DNA from: Mesotaenium endlicherianum
Taxonomy: Eukaryota > Streptophyta > Zygnematophyceae > Zygnematales > Mesotaeniaceae
DNA length: 64,000 bases
Reading direction: 5' to 3'
Assembly (NCBI GenBank): GCA_009602735.1
Contig: WELA01007912.1
Coordinates: 18,922-82,921 of the forward strand
Part shown: positions 53,327 through 61,238 of the stretch, in pieces
Position numbering within the stretch: the stretch's first letter is position 1
Layout of the letters: every line of letters begins with the position of its first letter
Translations under genes and position numbers: made by a program
The notes under the pieces: model-generated
The model's database searches: none
Told to the model about the DNA's origin: nothing
The model's input: only the letters and a program-made list of their open reading frames with translations

Positions 53327-53848
53327 GTGAAGATTGCGATAACCGATGCTTGCATTTTTATTGATCTTTTTGACCTTCAGCTTACTTCAGCCTTTTTCGG
53401 CTTGGAGTTGGAGGTCCATACCTCTTTTGACGTATTCAACGAATTATATATTCAGCATCAAGAAGTGTTGAAAGCATTTCAGAGTGTAGGCAAGCTGATT
53501 ATTCATGCCATAAATGAAGAGGACAGAAAACGTATCAGCCAGATGGGGTATCCGAATGGATTATCTGCCAATGATAAAACTGTTTTGTACCTGGCTTCAA
53601 AATTTGATGCCATGTTACTCAGTAGTGATAAAACGGTAAGACATAATGCTAAAATCCGAAAAATTGAATACCACGGCATGTTATGGGTTTTCGATAAACT
53701 TTTAGATTCCTCCTTAGTCTCATACCAGGAAGCGACTGAGAAGTTAAAAAAGCTGATTATGACCAATATTATCTATCGGAACAATTCTGAACTTGTCAGT
53801 GAAATGAATAGCAGATTGAAAAAATGGCAAAAACATTTTTCATCTTAA
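53327..53848 (+). CDS. PIN-domain protein (putative RNase, toxin-like)
   Basis: 173 residues with a GTG start. The four acidic PIN residues are visible: Asp7 (ITDACIFIDL), Glu39 (FNELY), Asp83 (SANDKTVLYLA) and Asp101 (LLSSDKTVR). It follows the HTH-ImmA/IrrE gene in the same direction; COG2856-PIN pairs have been proposed as toxin-antitoxin modules. Alternatively it is an accessory nuclease of the defence island. Intact. Confidence 0.8.
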   Translation: MKIAITDACIFIDLFDLQLTSAFFGLELEVHTSFDVFNELYIQHQEVLKAFQSVGKLIIHAINEEDRKRISQMGYPNGLSANDKTVLYLASKFDAMLLSSDKTVRHNAKIRKIEYHGMLWVFDKLLDSSLVSYQEATEKLKKLIMTNIIYRNNSELVSEMNSRLKKWQKHFSS

Positions 53849-53938
53849 ACAATTTAATCTCGCAAAAATTAAGGATCGATTCTTTCAGGGTTATTAAAAC
53901 CGATGAATATTACCCGCATCAATAAGTAATACTCGAAA

Positions 53939-55042
53939 ATGAACAGGCCAGACCATCAACATTTCATTCCAAAATCCTATCTGAAAAATTTCGCCAAACG
54001 AAACAAAGACAAAAAATTTGTCGAAGTAATGGATCTGTCTTCTAATGAAACAAAAATCGTTAGTACTAGAAGCATTTGTGTTAAAACGGGCTTATATACT
54101 CTTCCAAAGAGAAATAATACTGATCCGTACTACTTGGAAAAATACTATGCCAAAAACGTGGATGAAGTTTATCCTGAAGTGTACGATTTGCTAGTTGACG
54201 ATAAAACAACAACCATCAGCAAGAAGCAGAAACATAAAATAATATACACCTTGATGAGCTTGTATTTCCGGACACCCAAGTTTCTGCATGCACTTAATAA
54301 ACTAACTGATACAAGTTTAGACCAAGCTTTAATGATGACCGGCCCAGGAAAAGATGAGATAGTTGTTGATTTTTTCGGACAGGAATTAAAATTTTTACGA
54401 CATGATATTGATACTGTAAAACAAAGATTATATGAGCAAAATAGACAAGACTTCTTATCAACACATGTAAAAGAATGGCATGAGTTTGTCACTTATAAAT
54501 ATCATTGTGCAATTAGTGTATTTAAAATTGAAGGAGACATTGAATTAATTACTTCAGACAATCCCGTTTTAATACATAGTTCCGTTCAAAATCCATTTCA
54601 TCTTTATGATCCTACAAATATTATAGAAATACCACTTGACAGAAAACATTTTTTATTTATCTATCCCAATACTGAAGGCTTCAGTTCCACCAAAATAAAT
54701 CGAGGGATACGCGACATGTTTTTTGGCTTAACATTAAATTTACAAGTCCACAGAAAAGCTGAACAGTGGATTATTGGCCATCCAGGTAGTTGCCAAAAAC
54801 ATGTAGCTGACCAAAAAAAATATGGTGAGTATAATGAGGAAAATTTAAAACTTGTTGAAAATATAGAACTAAGAGCAAAACTAATGTCTGAACTATTAGC
54901 TGTTATGGAACAGCATGGCTTTTTGAGCATTCAAACAGCAAACAAAGTAATGCAATATAAAAAATTGGAATGTTTCAATGGAGACAATGATCTTAAGGAG
55001 ATCGCACAGCATCTAGCACAAAAAGGGTTTATTACGGACTGA
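53939..55042 (+). CDS. DUF4238 domain protein
   Basis: 367 residues beginning DHQHFIPKSYLKNFA, the hallmark of DUF4238. Further signs are the histidine-containing start, ITSDNPVLIH and IPLDRKHFLFI. No membrane segment or signal. Function unknown; these proteins are common in variable islands and near defence genes. AT-rich and bounded by about 90 and 200 bases of non-coding DNA. Confidence 0.85.
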   Translation: MNRPDHQHFIPKSYLKNFAKRNKDKKFVEVMDLSSNETKIVSTRSICVKTGLYTLPKRNNTDPYYLEKYYAKNVDEVYPEVYDLLVDDKTTTISKKQKHKIIYTLMSLYFRTPKFLHALNKLTDTSLDQALMMTGPGKDEIVVDFFGQELKFLRHDIDTVKQRLYEQNRQDFLSTHVKEWHEFVTYKYHCAISVFKIEGDIELITSDNPVLIHSSVQNPFHLYDPTNIIEIPLDRKHFLFIYPNTEGFSSTKINRGIRDMFFGLTLNLQVHRKAEQWIIGHPGSCQKHVADQKKYGEYNEENLKLVENIELRAKLMSELLAVMEQHGFLSIQTANKVMQYKKLECFNGDNDLKEIAQHLAQKGFITD

Positions 55043-55246
55043 AAACCACGACGGGCAGCACGTATTGTCTATCGTCATCATCTGCTATTTTATCTGCCAT
55101 GCAATAATTTTTACTGTAAAAGAATTTTGAAGTACTGTAAAAGGTATATTATTAATATTATTTGCGGTAAAATTGATATAAATACTCTAAATATTGCCTA
55201 CATAATAGCTTTTTATAAAATTCTTCTTTTTATCCGTGGCCCGCAT
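55043..55246. other. Non-coding gap before the integrase
   Basis: 204 bases, AT-rich, between two converging genes. No terminator hairpin or gene that I can support. Confidence 0.4.
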
Positions 55247-56506
55247 TCAATAATAAGTCAAAATTTTTTCCTGTAAAGCCATTATGTCTCTTCCTATCAT
55301 TGATTTATCGACACGGGCATAATGGATAGTGCTCTCAATTTTCCGATGACCTAGCATCTCTTTAATCGAAGTAATCGGCACACCATTTAAAAGTGTCACT
55401 GTTGTTGCAAAAGTATATCTGGCCATATAGAAATTTAGTGGTATCCCAAATTCACAGACCTCGCTTATAACTTTAAGGTTGTCGTTTAAATCCTTGTTAG
55501 TCACAAAAGGGAAAACCGTTGTACGTATCATATGCCCTCTCTTTTGCTCATATTTTTTTATTAAAGCGGCAGCGGGACTAAGCAATGGAACATTTGCCGG
55601 AACCTTGCTCTTCGCACGAATATAAGTCAGCCACGTCAAGCCATCTGTCCCAGCATATATCTGATGAGGCTGCAAATGCTGCATATCGGCAGGTGCCATT
55701 CCGGTATAACAACAAAACACAAAAAGGTCTTTCACCAGGTTTAACATTGGCCGTTGAAACACCTTTTGCTCAAGCGTTTTTAATTGTTCCCAATGCAATC
55801 TTTGGCTTTCAAACGGGTTCTTTTTGATCTTGAACGAGCTAAAAGTATCCCGGTCGATAAAGCGCATTTCGTATGCCCAACTGATCATCTTTTTGAGCCG
55901 CTCCAGGTGTTTCATGCAGCCATTGTTTGTACAAGGGTCATTGGGTTTAATAGGATGGTTTAAAATGTATGTCTTTAGTTCATCAATAAAAGAATAGGTA
56001 AGCAATTTCAAGCGAACATCACCTGATTTATATTTCATTTTACAAAATGCTTCCACATAGGCCCTGGTAGCCCCATAATTTTTGAGCGTTCCCTTTGCAA
56101 ACTCCTTTTCATATTTCTGGATGGCCTGATCGATTAATCCCAGCATGGTATAATCTTGTATCCCCTTGCCGAGATAAGTATTCTTTATATTTTCGGAAGA
56201 AAGCTCACCTTGATTGAGCCTTATATCCAGGTAGATCTCAAATAATCTCGCTTTAATAGAATCCAGATACAGCGAAAGCTTTATCAGGCGATCACTGCTT
56301 TGTTTGGGTCGTCCTTTCCTTAAATCCCATTCTACCCTTTTGATGCCTCCGATGATGCATAATTCCCTGGGAGGTGATTCCGGTATCTTGATACAACAAT
56401 AGACACTATAATCTTTTTTCCTGTTTCTGTTTTGACGAATAAAGAAGCTAACATTGAATGGATGATTGCTGTTTATGGTCGTTATTTTTAAGGTTAACAA
56501 TGACAC
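55247..56506 (-). CDS. Tyrosine-type site-specific integrase with altered catalytic motif
   Basis: 419 residues with a GTG start. Arm-binding N-terminal domain (FFIRQNRNRKKDYSVYCCI...), SAM-like domain (FAKGTLKNYGATRAYVEAF), then the catalytic domain: CCYTGMAPADMQHL, LNFYMARYTFATTVTLLNGVPITSIKEMLGHRKIESTIHYARVD. The nucleophile Tyr (HYARV) and one Arg (MAR) are present. In this Bacteroidota group the pattern is usually F-H-x-A-R-H-T-F-A; here both His are Tyr. It lies at the right end of the island, next to its tRNA-Pro target, pointing inward. Confidence 0.9.
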   Translation of the reverse strand: MSLLTLKITTINSNHPFNVSFFIRQNRNRKKDYSVYCCIKIPESPPRELCIIGGIKRVEWDLRKGRPKQSSDRLIKLSLYLDSIKARLFEIYLDIRLNQGELSSENIKNTYLGKGIQDYTMLGLIDQAIQKYEKEFAKGTLKNYGATRAYVEAFCKMKYKSGDVRLKLLTYSFIDELKTYILNHPIKPNDPCTNNGCMKHLERLKKMISWAYEMRFIDRDTFSSFKIKKNPFESQRLHWEQLKTLEQKVFQRPMLNLVKDLFVFCCYTGMAPADMQHLQPHQIYAGTDGLTWLTYIRAKSKVPANVPLLSPAAALIKKYEQKRGHMIRTTVFPFVTNKDLNDNLKVISEVCEFGIPLNFYMARYTFATTVTLLNGVPITSIKEMLGHRKIESTIHYARVDKSMIGRDIMALQEKILTYY

Positions 56507-56951
56507 GACTTTTCTCCATACTTAATCAAACAGCAGGTGGATATTAAGTCTGCTTAAAGCAGCAACGCACATTCATCAATTGGGTTATCGCAAACCGCAG
56601 AAATATCACTGAAGAGGGCTATTAAAAGAGGAATTTTCAGGCATGAAATAATAATACAATCGAACACTCAATCATTTAAATACCAATCAGATAAAATTGC
56701 TCGAATCCTCCAATGATTACAAAAGTCGTCACAACCAATTGATAATTGGATATTTACACTGAAGGCATCTAATGAACTCACGGAATCACTCACAATAAAA
56801 TTTGATAGGATTTGATATATCGAAGGAAATAACTGTTGCTGAAAATGCAGATAATCACTTAAAGGTGAGCAGATTAAAACTCAGTAAGCCACTCAGTTAT
56901 TTGCTCAGTGAAAAAAGGAAAAGAGGACTATATTATGATATTATTTTAAAT
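56507..56951. other. Non-coding right end of the island
   Basis: About 445 bases between the integrase and tRNA-Pro. Contains repeat R1 (56684-56718, 32 of 35 bases like 42613-42647) and a second related stretch (about 56735-56793, like 42738-42797). These may be arm sites for the integrase and excision factors. The open frame that runs into the tRNA here is spurious. Confidence 0.5.
56684..56718 (+). repeat. Island-end direct repeat R1, right copy
   Basis: 35 bases with 32 identical to 42613-42647, including CAATCAGATAAAAT and TCGAATCCTC. Confidence 0.7.
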
Positions 56952-56984
56952 AAAAAAGCTTGTAAATCAAACGATTACAAGCTT
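56952..56984 (-). terminator. Terminator of tRNA-Pro
   Basis: On the minus strand AAGCTTGTAATC pairs with GATTTACAAGCTT (one bulged base), followed by a T-run, directly after the tRNA 3' end. A variant copy accompanies the left att site. Confidence 0.82.
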
Positions 56985-57002
56985 AGTCGGGAAGACAGGA
57001 TT
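56978..57002 (+). repeat. Right attachment core (attR), 25 bp
   Basis: Identical to 42697-42721. It covers the last 16 bases of tRNA-Pro and nine bases beyond. Confidence 0.88.
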
Positions 57003-57060
57003 CGAACCTGCGACCCCCTGGTCCCAAACCAGGTGCGCTACCGGCCTGCGCTACTTCCCG
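56987..57060 (-). tRNA. tRNA-Pro(TGG)
   Basis: 74 bases on the minus strand: acceptor stem CGGGAAG/CTTCCCG with discriminator A, anticodon arm CCTGG-TTTGGGA-CCAGG (anticodon TGG), T-arm GGTTCGAATCC. CCA is not encoded. The 3' end serves as the island attachment site and remains intact. Confidence 0.96.
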
Positions 57061-57066
57061 CATTGT

Positions 57067-57133
57067 CCACCGAAGCCTTGGCGAAGGTGGATTGTCATTT
57101 AGGTAACACCCACCTTCGTTAAAACTTCGGTGG
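57067..57133. repeat. Pair of inverted 24-bp palindromic units (REP-like) between two tRNA genes
   Basis: CCACCGAAGCCTTGGCGAAGGTGG (57067-57090) and CCACCTTCGTTAAAACTTCGGTGG (57110-57133) are each palindromic at their ends (CCACC.../...GGTGG) and inverted relative to each other. The arrangement resembles the double units of REP/BIME elements. Confidence 0.75.
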
Positions 57134-57140
57134 GCAGGTG

Positions 57141-57229
57141 CGGTGAGGGCGGGATTCGAACCCGCGGTACAGTTTGACCCGTACGGCAGTTTAGCAAACT
57201 ACTGATTTCAGCCACTCATCCACCTCACC
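57141..57229 (-). tRNA. tRNA-Ser(GCT)
   Basis: 89 bases on the minus strand, class II with a long variable arm (CCGTACGGGTCAAACTGTACCG): acceptor GGTGAGG/CCTCACC with discriminator G, anticodon loop TTTGCTAAA (anticodon GCT), T-arm GGGTTCGAATCCC. Confidence 0.96.
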
Positions 57230-57313
57230 GGGCTGATAAAGCCTTTTCCCTTTTGGAAAGGGCTGCAAAAATAGGGATAGGGAACTTAAATACCTAAAAT
57301 AAATTCAGGGAAT

Positions 57314-58747
57314 TTACATCGCAGCCAGCTGCACCTTCTGGGTCAATTCCATTACGTTTTCACGGAAAATAGAATCGGTATCCATCAGGTCTTTCACCGT
57401 CTGGCAGGAATGGATAACCGTGGTATGATCACGGCCTCCGAAATGTTCTCCGATCGTTTTCAGGGAGTTCTTGGTAAAAGCTTTAGCCAGGTACATAGTG
57501 ATCTGGCGGGCCTGCACGATCTCACGCTTACGCGTTTTCTGCAATAATTTATCGTAAGGAACATCAAAATATTCACACACCATTTTCTGAATGGCATCGA
57601 TGGTAATTTCTTTACTGCTGGTCTTGACAAAATTGCGCAATACTTTTTTGGCCAGCTCCACGTCGATGTCTTTTTTATTCAAAGACGACTGTGCCAGCAG
57701 GGAGATCAACGCCCCTTCCAGTTCGCGTACATTGGTATTGATATTGTATGCCACATATTTAACCACTTCTTTGGGCATATCCAACCCATCGTTCTTCATC
57801 TTGCGCTCCAGGATCTCAATCCTCGTCTCATAATCAGGTACCTGCAAGTCTGCACTCAATCCCCAACGGAAACGGCTCAGCAACCGCTCCTGCATACCGT
57901 CCAGGTCTTTTGGCGCTTTATCTGAAGTGAGCACCAGCTGTTTGCCACTCTGGTGCAGGTGGTTGAAGATGGCGAAAAAAGCATCCTGGCTTTTTTCTGC
58001 GCGGCTGAAGAACTGCACATCATCAATGATCAGCACATCGATCAACTGGTAAAAATGTATAAAATCGTTGATGGCATTATTACGGCTATGGTCCTGGAAC
58101 TGGTTGATGAATTTCTCACTGCTCACATACAATACCACTTTACCGGGATGCATCCTTTTAACGTCGTTTCCAATGGCCTGGGCAAGGTGCGTTTTACCCA
58201 ATCCAACACCACCGTAAATCACCAGGGGGTTGAATGAGTTGGCGCCAGGTTTCTCAGCTACCGTTTTGCCCGCCCGCCTGGCCACACGGTTACAGTCTCC
58301 CTCAATGAAAGAGTCGAAAGTATACATCTGGTTGAGCTGGGGATCGATCTGCATTTTCTTCAGACCGGGAATAACAAAGGGATTCTTCACCGGGTTGTCG
58401 ATCACCAGCGGAAAATTCATTTCATTGTTATTATAGGTCTTCATGCCGCTGGCAGGCACGTCCATAGAACCATTGCGGCCATTGGTGTTGCCGCTGTCCA
58501 CCATAATACGGTATTCCAGCCGGGCTTCTTTGCCCAGCTCCCGCTTAAGGGTCTTGGCCAGCAGGTTTACATAATGCTCTTCGAGGTATTCATAAAAGAA
58601 CTGACTGGGCACCTGGATCATGAGCACATTCTCTTTCAATTCTACCGGGTTGATAGGTTCAAACCATGTTTTGAAATGTTGCCATTCTACAATGTCTTTG
58701 ATGATCTTCAAACAATTGCTCCATACTAATTCAGCGCTCTTAACCAT
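57314..58747 (-). CDS. dnaA: Chromosomal replication initiator DnaA
   Basis: 477 residues. Domain I at the N-terminus (WSNCLKIIKDIVEWQHFKTWFEPI), Walker A GGVGLGKTHLAQAIGN, Walker B DVLIIDDVQFF, sensor II region, and domain IV with the DNA-binding signature GGRDHTTVIHS. It opens oriC. No gyrB or dnaN is adjacent, and I saw no clear DnaA-box cluster in the 245 bases upstream, so this need not be the origin. Confidence 0.98.
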   Translation of the reverse strand: MVKSAELVWSNCLKIIKDIVEWQHFKTWFEPINPVELKENVLMIQVPSQFFYEYLEEHYVNLLAKTLKRELGKEARLEYRIMVDSGNTNGRNGSMDVPASGMKTYNNNEMNFPLVIDNPVKNPFVIPGLKKMQIDPQLNQMYTFDSFIEGDCNRVARRAGKTVAEKPGANSFNPLVIYGGVGLGKTHLAQAIGNDVKRMHPGKVVLYVSSEKFINQFQDHSRNNAINDFIHFYQLIDVLIIDDVQFFSRAEKSQDAFFAIFNHLHQSGKQLVLTSDKAPKDLDGMQERLLSRFRWGLSADLQVPDYETRIEILERKMKNDGLDMPKEVVKYVAYNINTNVRELEGALISLLAQSSLNKKDIDVELAKKVLRNFVKTSSKEITIDAIQKMVCEYFDVPYDKLLQKTRKREIVQARQITMYLAKAFTKNSLKTIGEHFGGRDHTTVIHSCQTVKDLMDTDSIFRENVMELTQKVQLAAM

Positions 58748-58987
58748 AGATGAAAACGAACGAGTTTATATAATGAGTTATAGTAGTATGCCCCCTTTCT
58801 TACACTCCCCATTAAGGTACCCAAAAAATACATACGAGTCTGCGAATATGTAGACTTTATGTTGAAAAAAAAATTTTTTATTCCCTTGTTTTTTTCATTA
58901 GGAAAACAGTTCACAGCCCGCAGCGTTAAGATACACTTTAAATGACAGTAAACGAAGATTTTTTAAGCCAACAGTGAATTTTAATAT

Positions 58988-58995
58988 TAGTTTTG
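58988..58995 (+). promoter_or_regulatory. Candidate -7 element of the DUF3127 gene
   Basis: TAGTTTTG (58988-58995) matches TAnnTTTG and lies 21 bases before the ATG at 59017; the -33 position (TTTTA) is weak. It supports the ATG at 59017 over the TTG at 58993. Confidence 0.45.
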
Positions 58996-59016
58996 TCTCT
59001 TTCAAAAAAACATAGT

Positions 59017-59385
59017 ATGTCGTATGAGATTACAGGCAAACTGGTAGCCCGGTTTGAGATTGTGCAGCGCACCGAAACATTCAAGACAAGGGAGTTCGTG
59101 ATTGAAAAATCAGAAGATATTGGTGGAAGAGTTATTACCAATTATGTTAAGTTCCAATGCGTGCAGGATAAAACCGCCATGCCGGACCGCTTCAACATTG
59201 GTGATGATGTAAAAGTGCAGTTCAACATTAAAGGAACCAAGTGGGTGAAAGACGGGCGTGAAAATTATATTACCAACCTAGACGCCTGGAGAATGGAAAC
59301 GGTTAAACTGTCGCAGGAATCGGGACAATCCGATTACAATGACATGCCACCTCCTGCCGAGATGGTAGACGACCTGCCCTTTTAG
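59017..59385 (+). CDS. DUF3127 single-strand-binding-like protein
   Basis: 122 residues from the ATG at 59017 (MSYEITGKLV). An OB-fold-like domain (RFEIVQRTETFKTREFVIEKSED..GGRVITNYVKFQCVQDK, then IGDDVKVQFNIKGTKW) and an acidic, disordered tail ending D-D-L-P-F, the same type of ending as the protein-binding tip of SSB. Known as DUF3127; probably binds DNA. It is divergent from dnaA and 2 bases from the FAD protein gene. Confidence 0.88.
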   Translation: MSYEITGKLVARFEIVQRTETFKTREFVIEKSEDIGGRVITNYVKFQCVQDKTAMPDRFNIGDDVKVQFNIKGTKWVKDGRENYITNLDAWRMETVKLSQESGQSDYNDMPPPAEMVDDLPF

Positions 59386-59387
59386 GT

Positions 59388-60971
59388 ATGCAATCACAGA
59401 TTACGCTCAAACTCAGTCCCGCTGAAGCGGCCGATGCTGCAATCGTGCGCAATTATATTGCACGCTCGGCCGGCAAAACCGATGCGAGCATTACAGGTTA
59501 TCATATCCTCAAACAATCCATCGATGCCCGTGGCAGACAGGTATGGATCAACCTCACGGTACGGGCTTTTATTGACGAACCCTTTCACCTGCGGGAAAAT
59601 ATTCGCGTATCATTCAGGGATGTGAGCCGGTCACCCTACAGTGTAATCATTGTGGGTGCAGGTCCAGCCGGTTTATTTGCAGCATTGCGCCTGCTGGAGG
59701 CCGGCATCAAACCGGTGATCCTGGAAAGAGGTAAAAATGTGCGGGACCGCCGCCGCGACCTCGCTGCACTGAACAAGGCGGGTATCGTGAATCCTGAAAG
59801 CAATTATTGTTTTGGCGAAGGTGGAGCAGGCACTTACAGCGACGGCAAATTGTATACCCGCAGTAGTAAGCGTGGCAACATCAATCGCGTCTTGCAGCTT
59901 TTTCACCAGTTCGGCGCCGAAGAAAATATTTTATACGAAGCGCATCCGCATATCGGCACCAATAAATTGCCGCATATCATCACTGCCATGCGGCAACAGG
60001 TTATCGATGCCGGCGGTGTTTTTCTTTTTGAAAAAAAACTGACCGACCTGGTCATCAGCCAGCAGGAAATCAAAGGCGTTATAACAGCCGATGGAGAGAT
60101 ATTGAAAGCCGATGCTGTTGTATTGGCAACCGGCCATTCTGCCCGCGATGTATTCGAACTGCTGCACAGGAAAAATATCCTCATAGAGGCCAAACCTTTT
60201 GCACTTGGTGTTCGGATTGAGCATCCTCAGTCGTTGATCGATTCCATACAATACCACAACCCCATTCGCGACCCATTCCTGCCACCTGCATCTTACGGCG
60301 TAGTAGAACAAGTTAACGACAGAGGGGTTTTCAGCTTTTGCATGTGCCCCGGTGGCATCATTGCTCCTGCTGCCACCCATCCCGGCGAACTGGTAGTGAA
60401 CGGCTGGAGCCCCAGTAAGCGCAACAATGTGCATGCTAACAGCGGCATGGTAGTACAAATAACATTGGAAGATGCTCAAAAACATTTTGCGCGCACGAGG
60501 CCCCAATTATTATCCTCACCGCTACTGTTGATGTATTTTCAACAAGCCGTTGAACAAGCCGCATACCAGGCCGGGGGTGGTGCATTGGTAGCACCCGCTC
60601 AACGGGTGGTTGATTTTTGTATGGGCAACGCGTCTACCGACCTGCCTGACTGTAGTTACCTGCCCGGTATCACGCCTGCAAATCTTGGCGCCGTGCTGCC
60701 TGGCTTCGTATATCAAAGTCTTCAGGCCGCATTGAAAGCATTTGGCAATAGAATGCGTGGATATTACACGAACGATGCGGTGGTGGTAGCAACAGAAAGC
60801 AGGACCTCTTCTCCCGTACGCATCCCCCGGCACAACCAAAGCCTGGAACATCCCCAGATCAAAAAACTGTATCCCTGTGGTGAAGGCGCCGGCTATGCCG
60901 GAGGAATTGTTAGTGCAGCGATGGATGGAGAGCGGGTGGCCGAACAGCTGATTTTAAGACTACAAGCTTAA
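59388..60971 (+). CDS. FAD-dependent protein of the COG2509 (NAD(FAD)-utilising dehydrogenase) type
   Basis: 527 residues. N-terminal non-FAD domain (about 1-80), then VIIVGAGPAGLFAALRLLEAG with E in VILERG, GGAGTYSDGKLYTRS, VVLATGHSARDVFELL, and the closing CGEGAGYAGGIVSAAMDGERVAEQL, all characteristic of the COG2509 family. Cytoplasmic; reaction unknown. Starts 2 bases after DUF3127, so they form one transcription unit. Confidence 0.9.
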   Translation: MQSQITLKLSPAEAADAAIVRNYIARSAGKTDASITGYHILKQSIDARGRQVWINLTVRAFIDEPFHLRENIRVSFRDVSRSPYSVIIVGAGPAGLFAALRLLEAGIKPVILERGKNVRDRRRDLAALNKAGIVNPESNYCFGEGGAGTYSDGKLYTRSSKRGNINRVLQLFHQFGAEENILYEAHPHIGTNKLPHIITAMRQQVIDAGGVFLFEKKLTDLVISQQEIKGVITADGEILKADAVVLATGHSARDVFELLHRKNILIEAKPFALGVRIEHPQSLIDSIQYHNPIRDPFLPPASYGVVEQVNDRGVFSFCMCPGGIIAPAATHPGELVVNGWSPSKRNNVHANSGMVVQITLEDAQKHFARTRPQLLSSPLLLMYFQQAVEQAAYQAGGGALVAPAQRVVDFCMGNASTDLPDCSYLPGITPANLGAVLPGFVYQSLQAALKAFGNRMRGYYTNDAVVVATESRTSSPVRIPRHNQSLEHPQIKKLYPCGEGAGYAGGIVSAAMDGERVAEQLILRLQA

Positions 60972-60978
60972 AAATAAA

Positions 60979-60998
60979 GGAGAGGTGGAAACCTCTCC
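60979..60998 (+). terminator. Stem-loop after the FAD gene
   Basis: GGAGAGGT-GGAA-ACCTCTCC, 8-bp stem with a 4-base loop, 8 bases after the stop. No T-run follows, so termination is uncertain; it could be a processing hairpin. Confidence 0.5.
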
Positions 60999-61238
60999 TG
61001 CCCCAATATAAATCAACGTCTGAGAAAAATTACAGTGATTGTTATTCTGACCAACAAGATGGAAAAGTCAGAGAGTCAGAGATAGCAAGCCATCTTCCCC
61101 CCGGATATGACCGCTATCTCTTATAATCAGGTACTTTTTAAGTTACCCTCAACTCCCTTTCATGAAGCAAACTTAGGTGAGCGGAATGGCCCAGCATACG
61201 TGAAAAACACCCATTTTTTAGGGGAAAATCACCCTCTT

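Larger units (their letters stand above)
42697..57002. mobile_element. 14.3-kb genomic island inserted in tRNA-Pro, with defence cargo
   Basis: Bounded by the 25-bp direct repeat at 42697-42721 and 56978-57002. The integrase gene (55247-56506) lies next to the intact tRNA end, as usual for tyrosine-recombinase islands. The content is AT-rich and accessory: HEPN/MNT pair, degraded ATPase fragments, Rhs cassettes with IS copies, CBASS operon, HTH-ImmA/PIN genes, DUF4238. No conjugation, replication or phage structural genes are seen, so it is not self-transmissible from this sequence. The integrase has an altered catalytic motif. Confidence 0.85.

Noticed and set aside
56802-57122. 106-codon open frame running through the tRNA-Pro region
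   Set aside because: The part reading SREDRIRTCDPLVPNQVRYRPALL is the well-known false translation of an antisense tRNA; the tRNA structure on the minus strand is clear.
58748-59016. Chromosomal origin next to dnaA
   Set aside because: No cluster of DnaA boxes (TTATCCACA-like) or AT-rich repeated units that I can point to; AT-rich runs alone are not enough.
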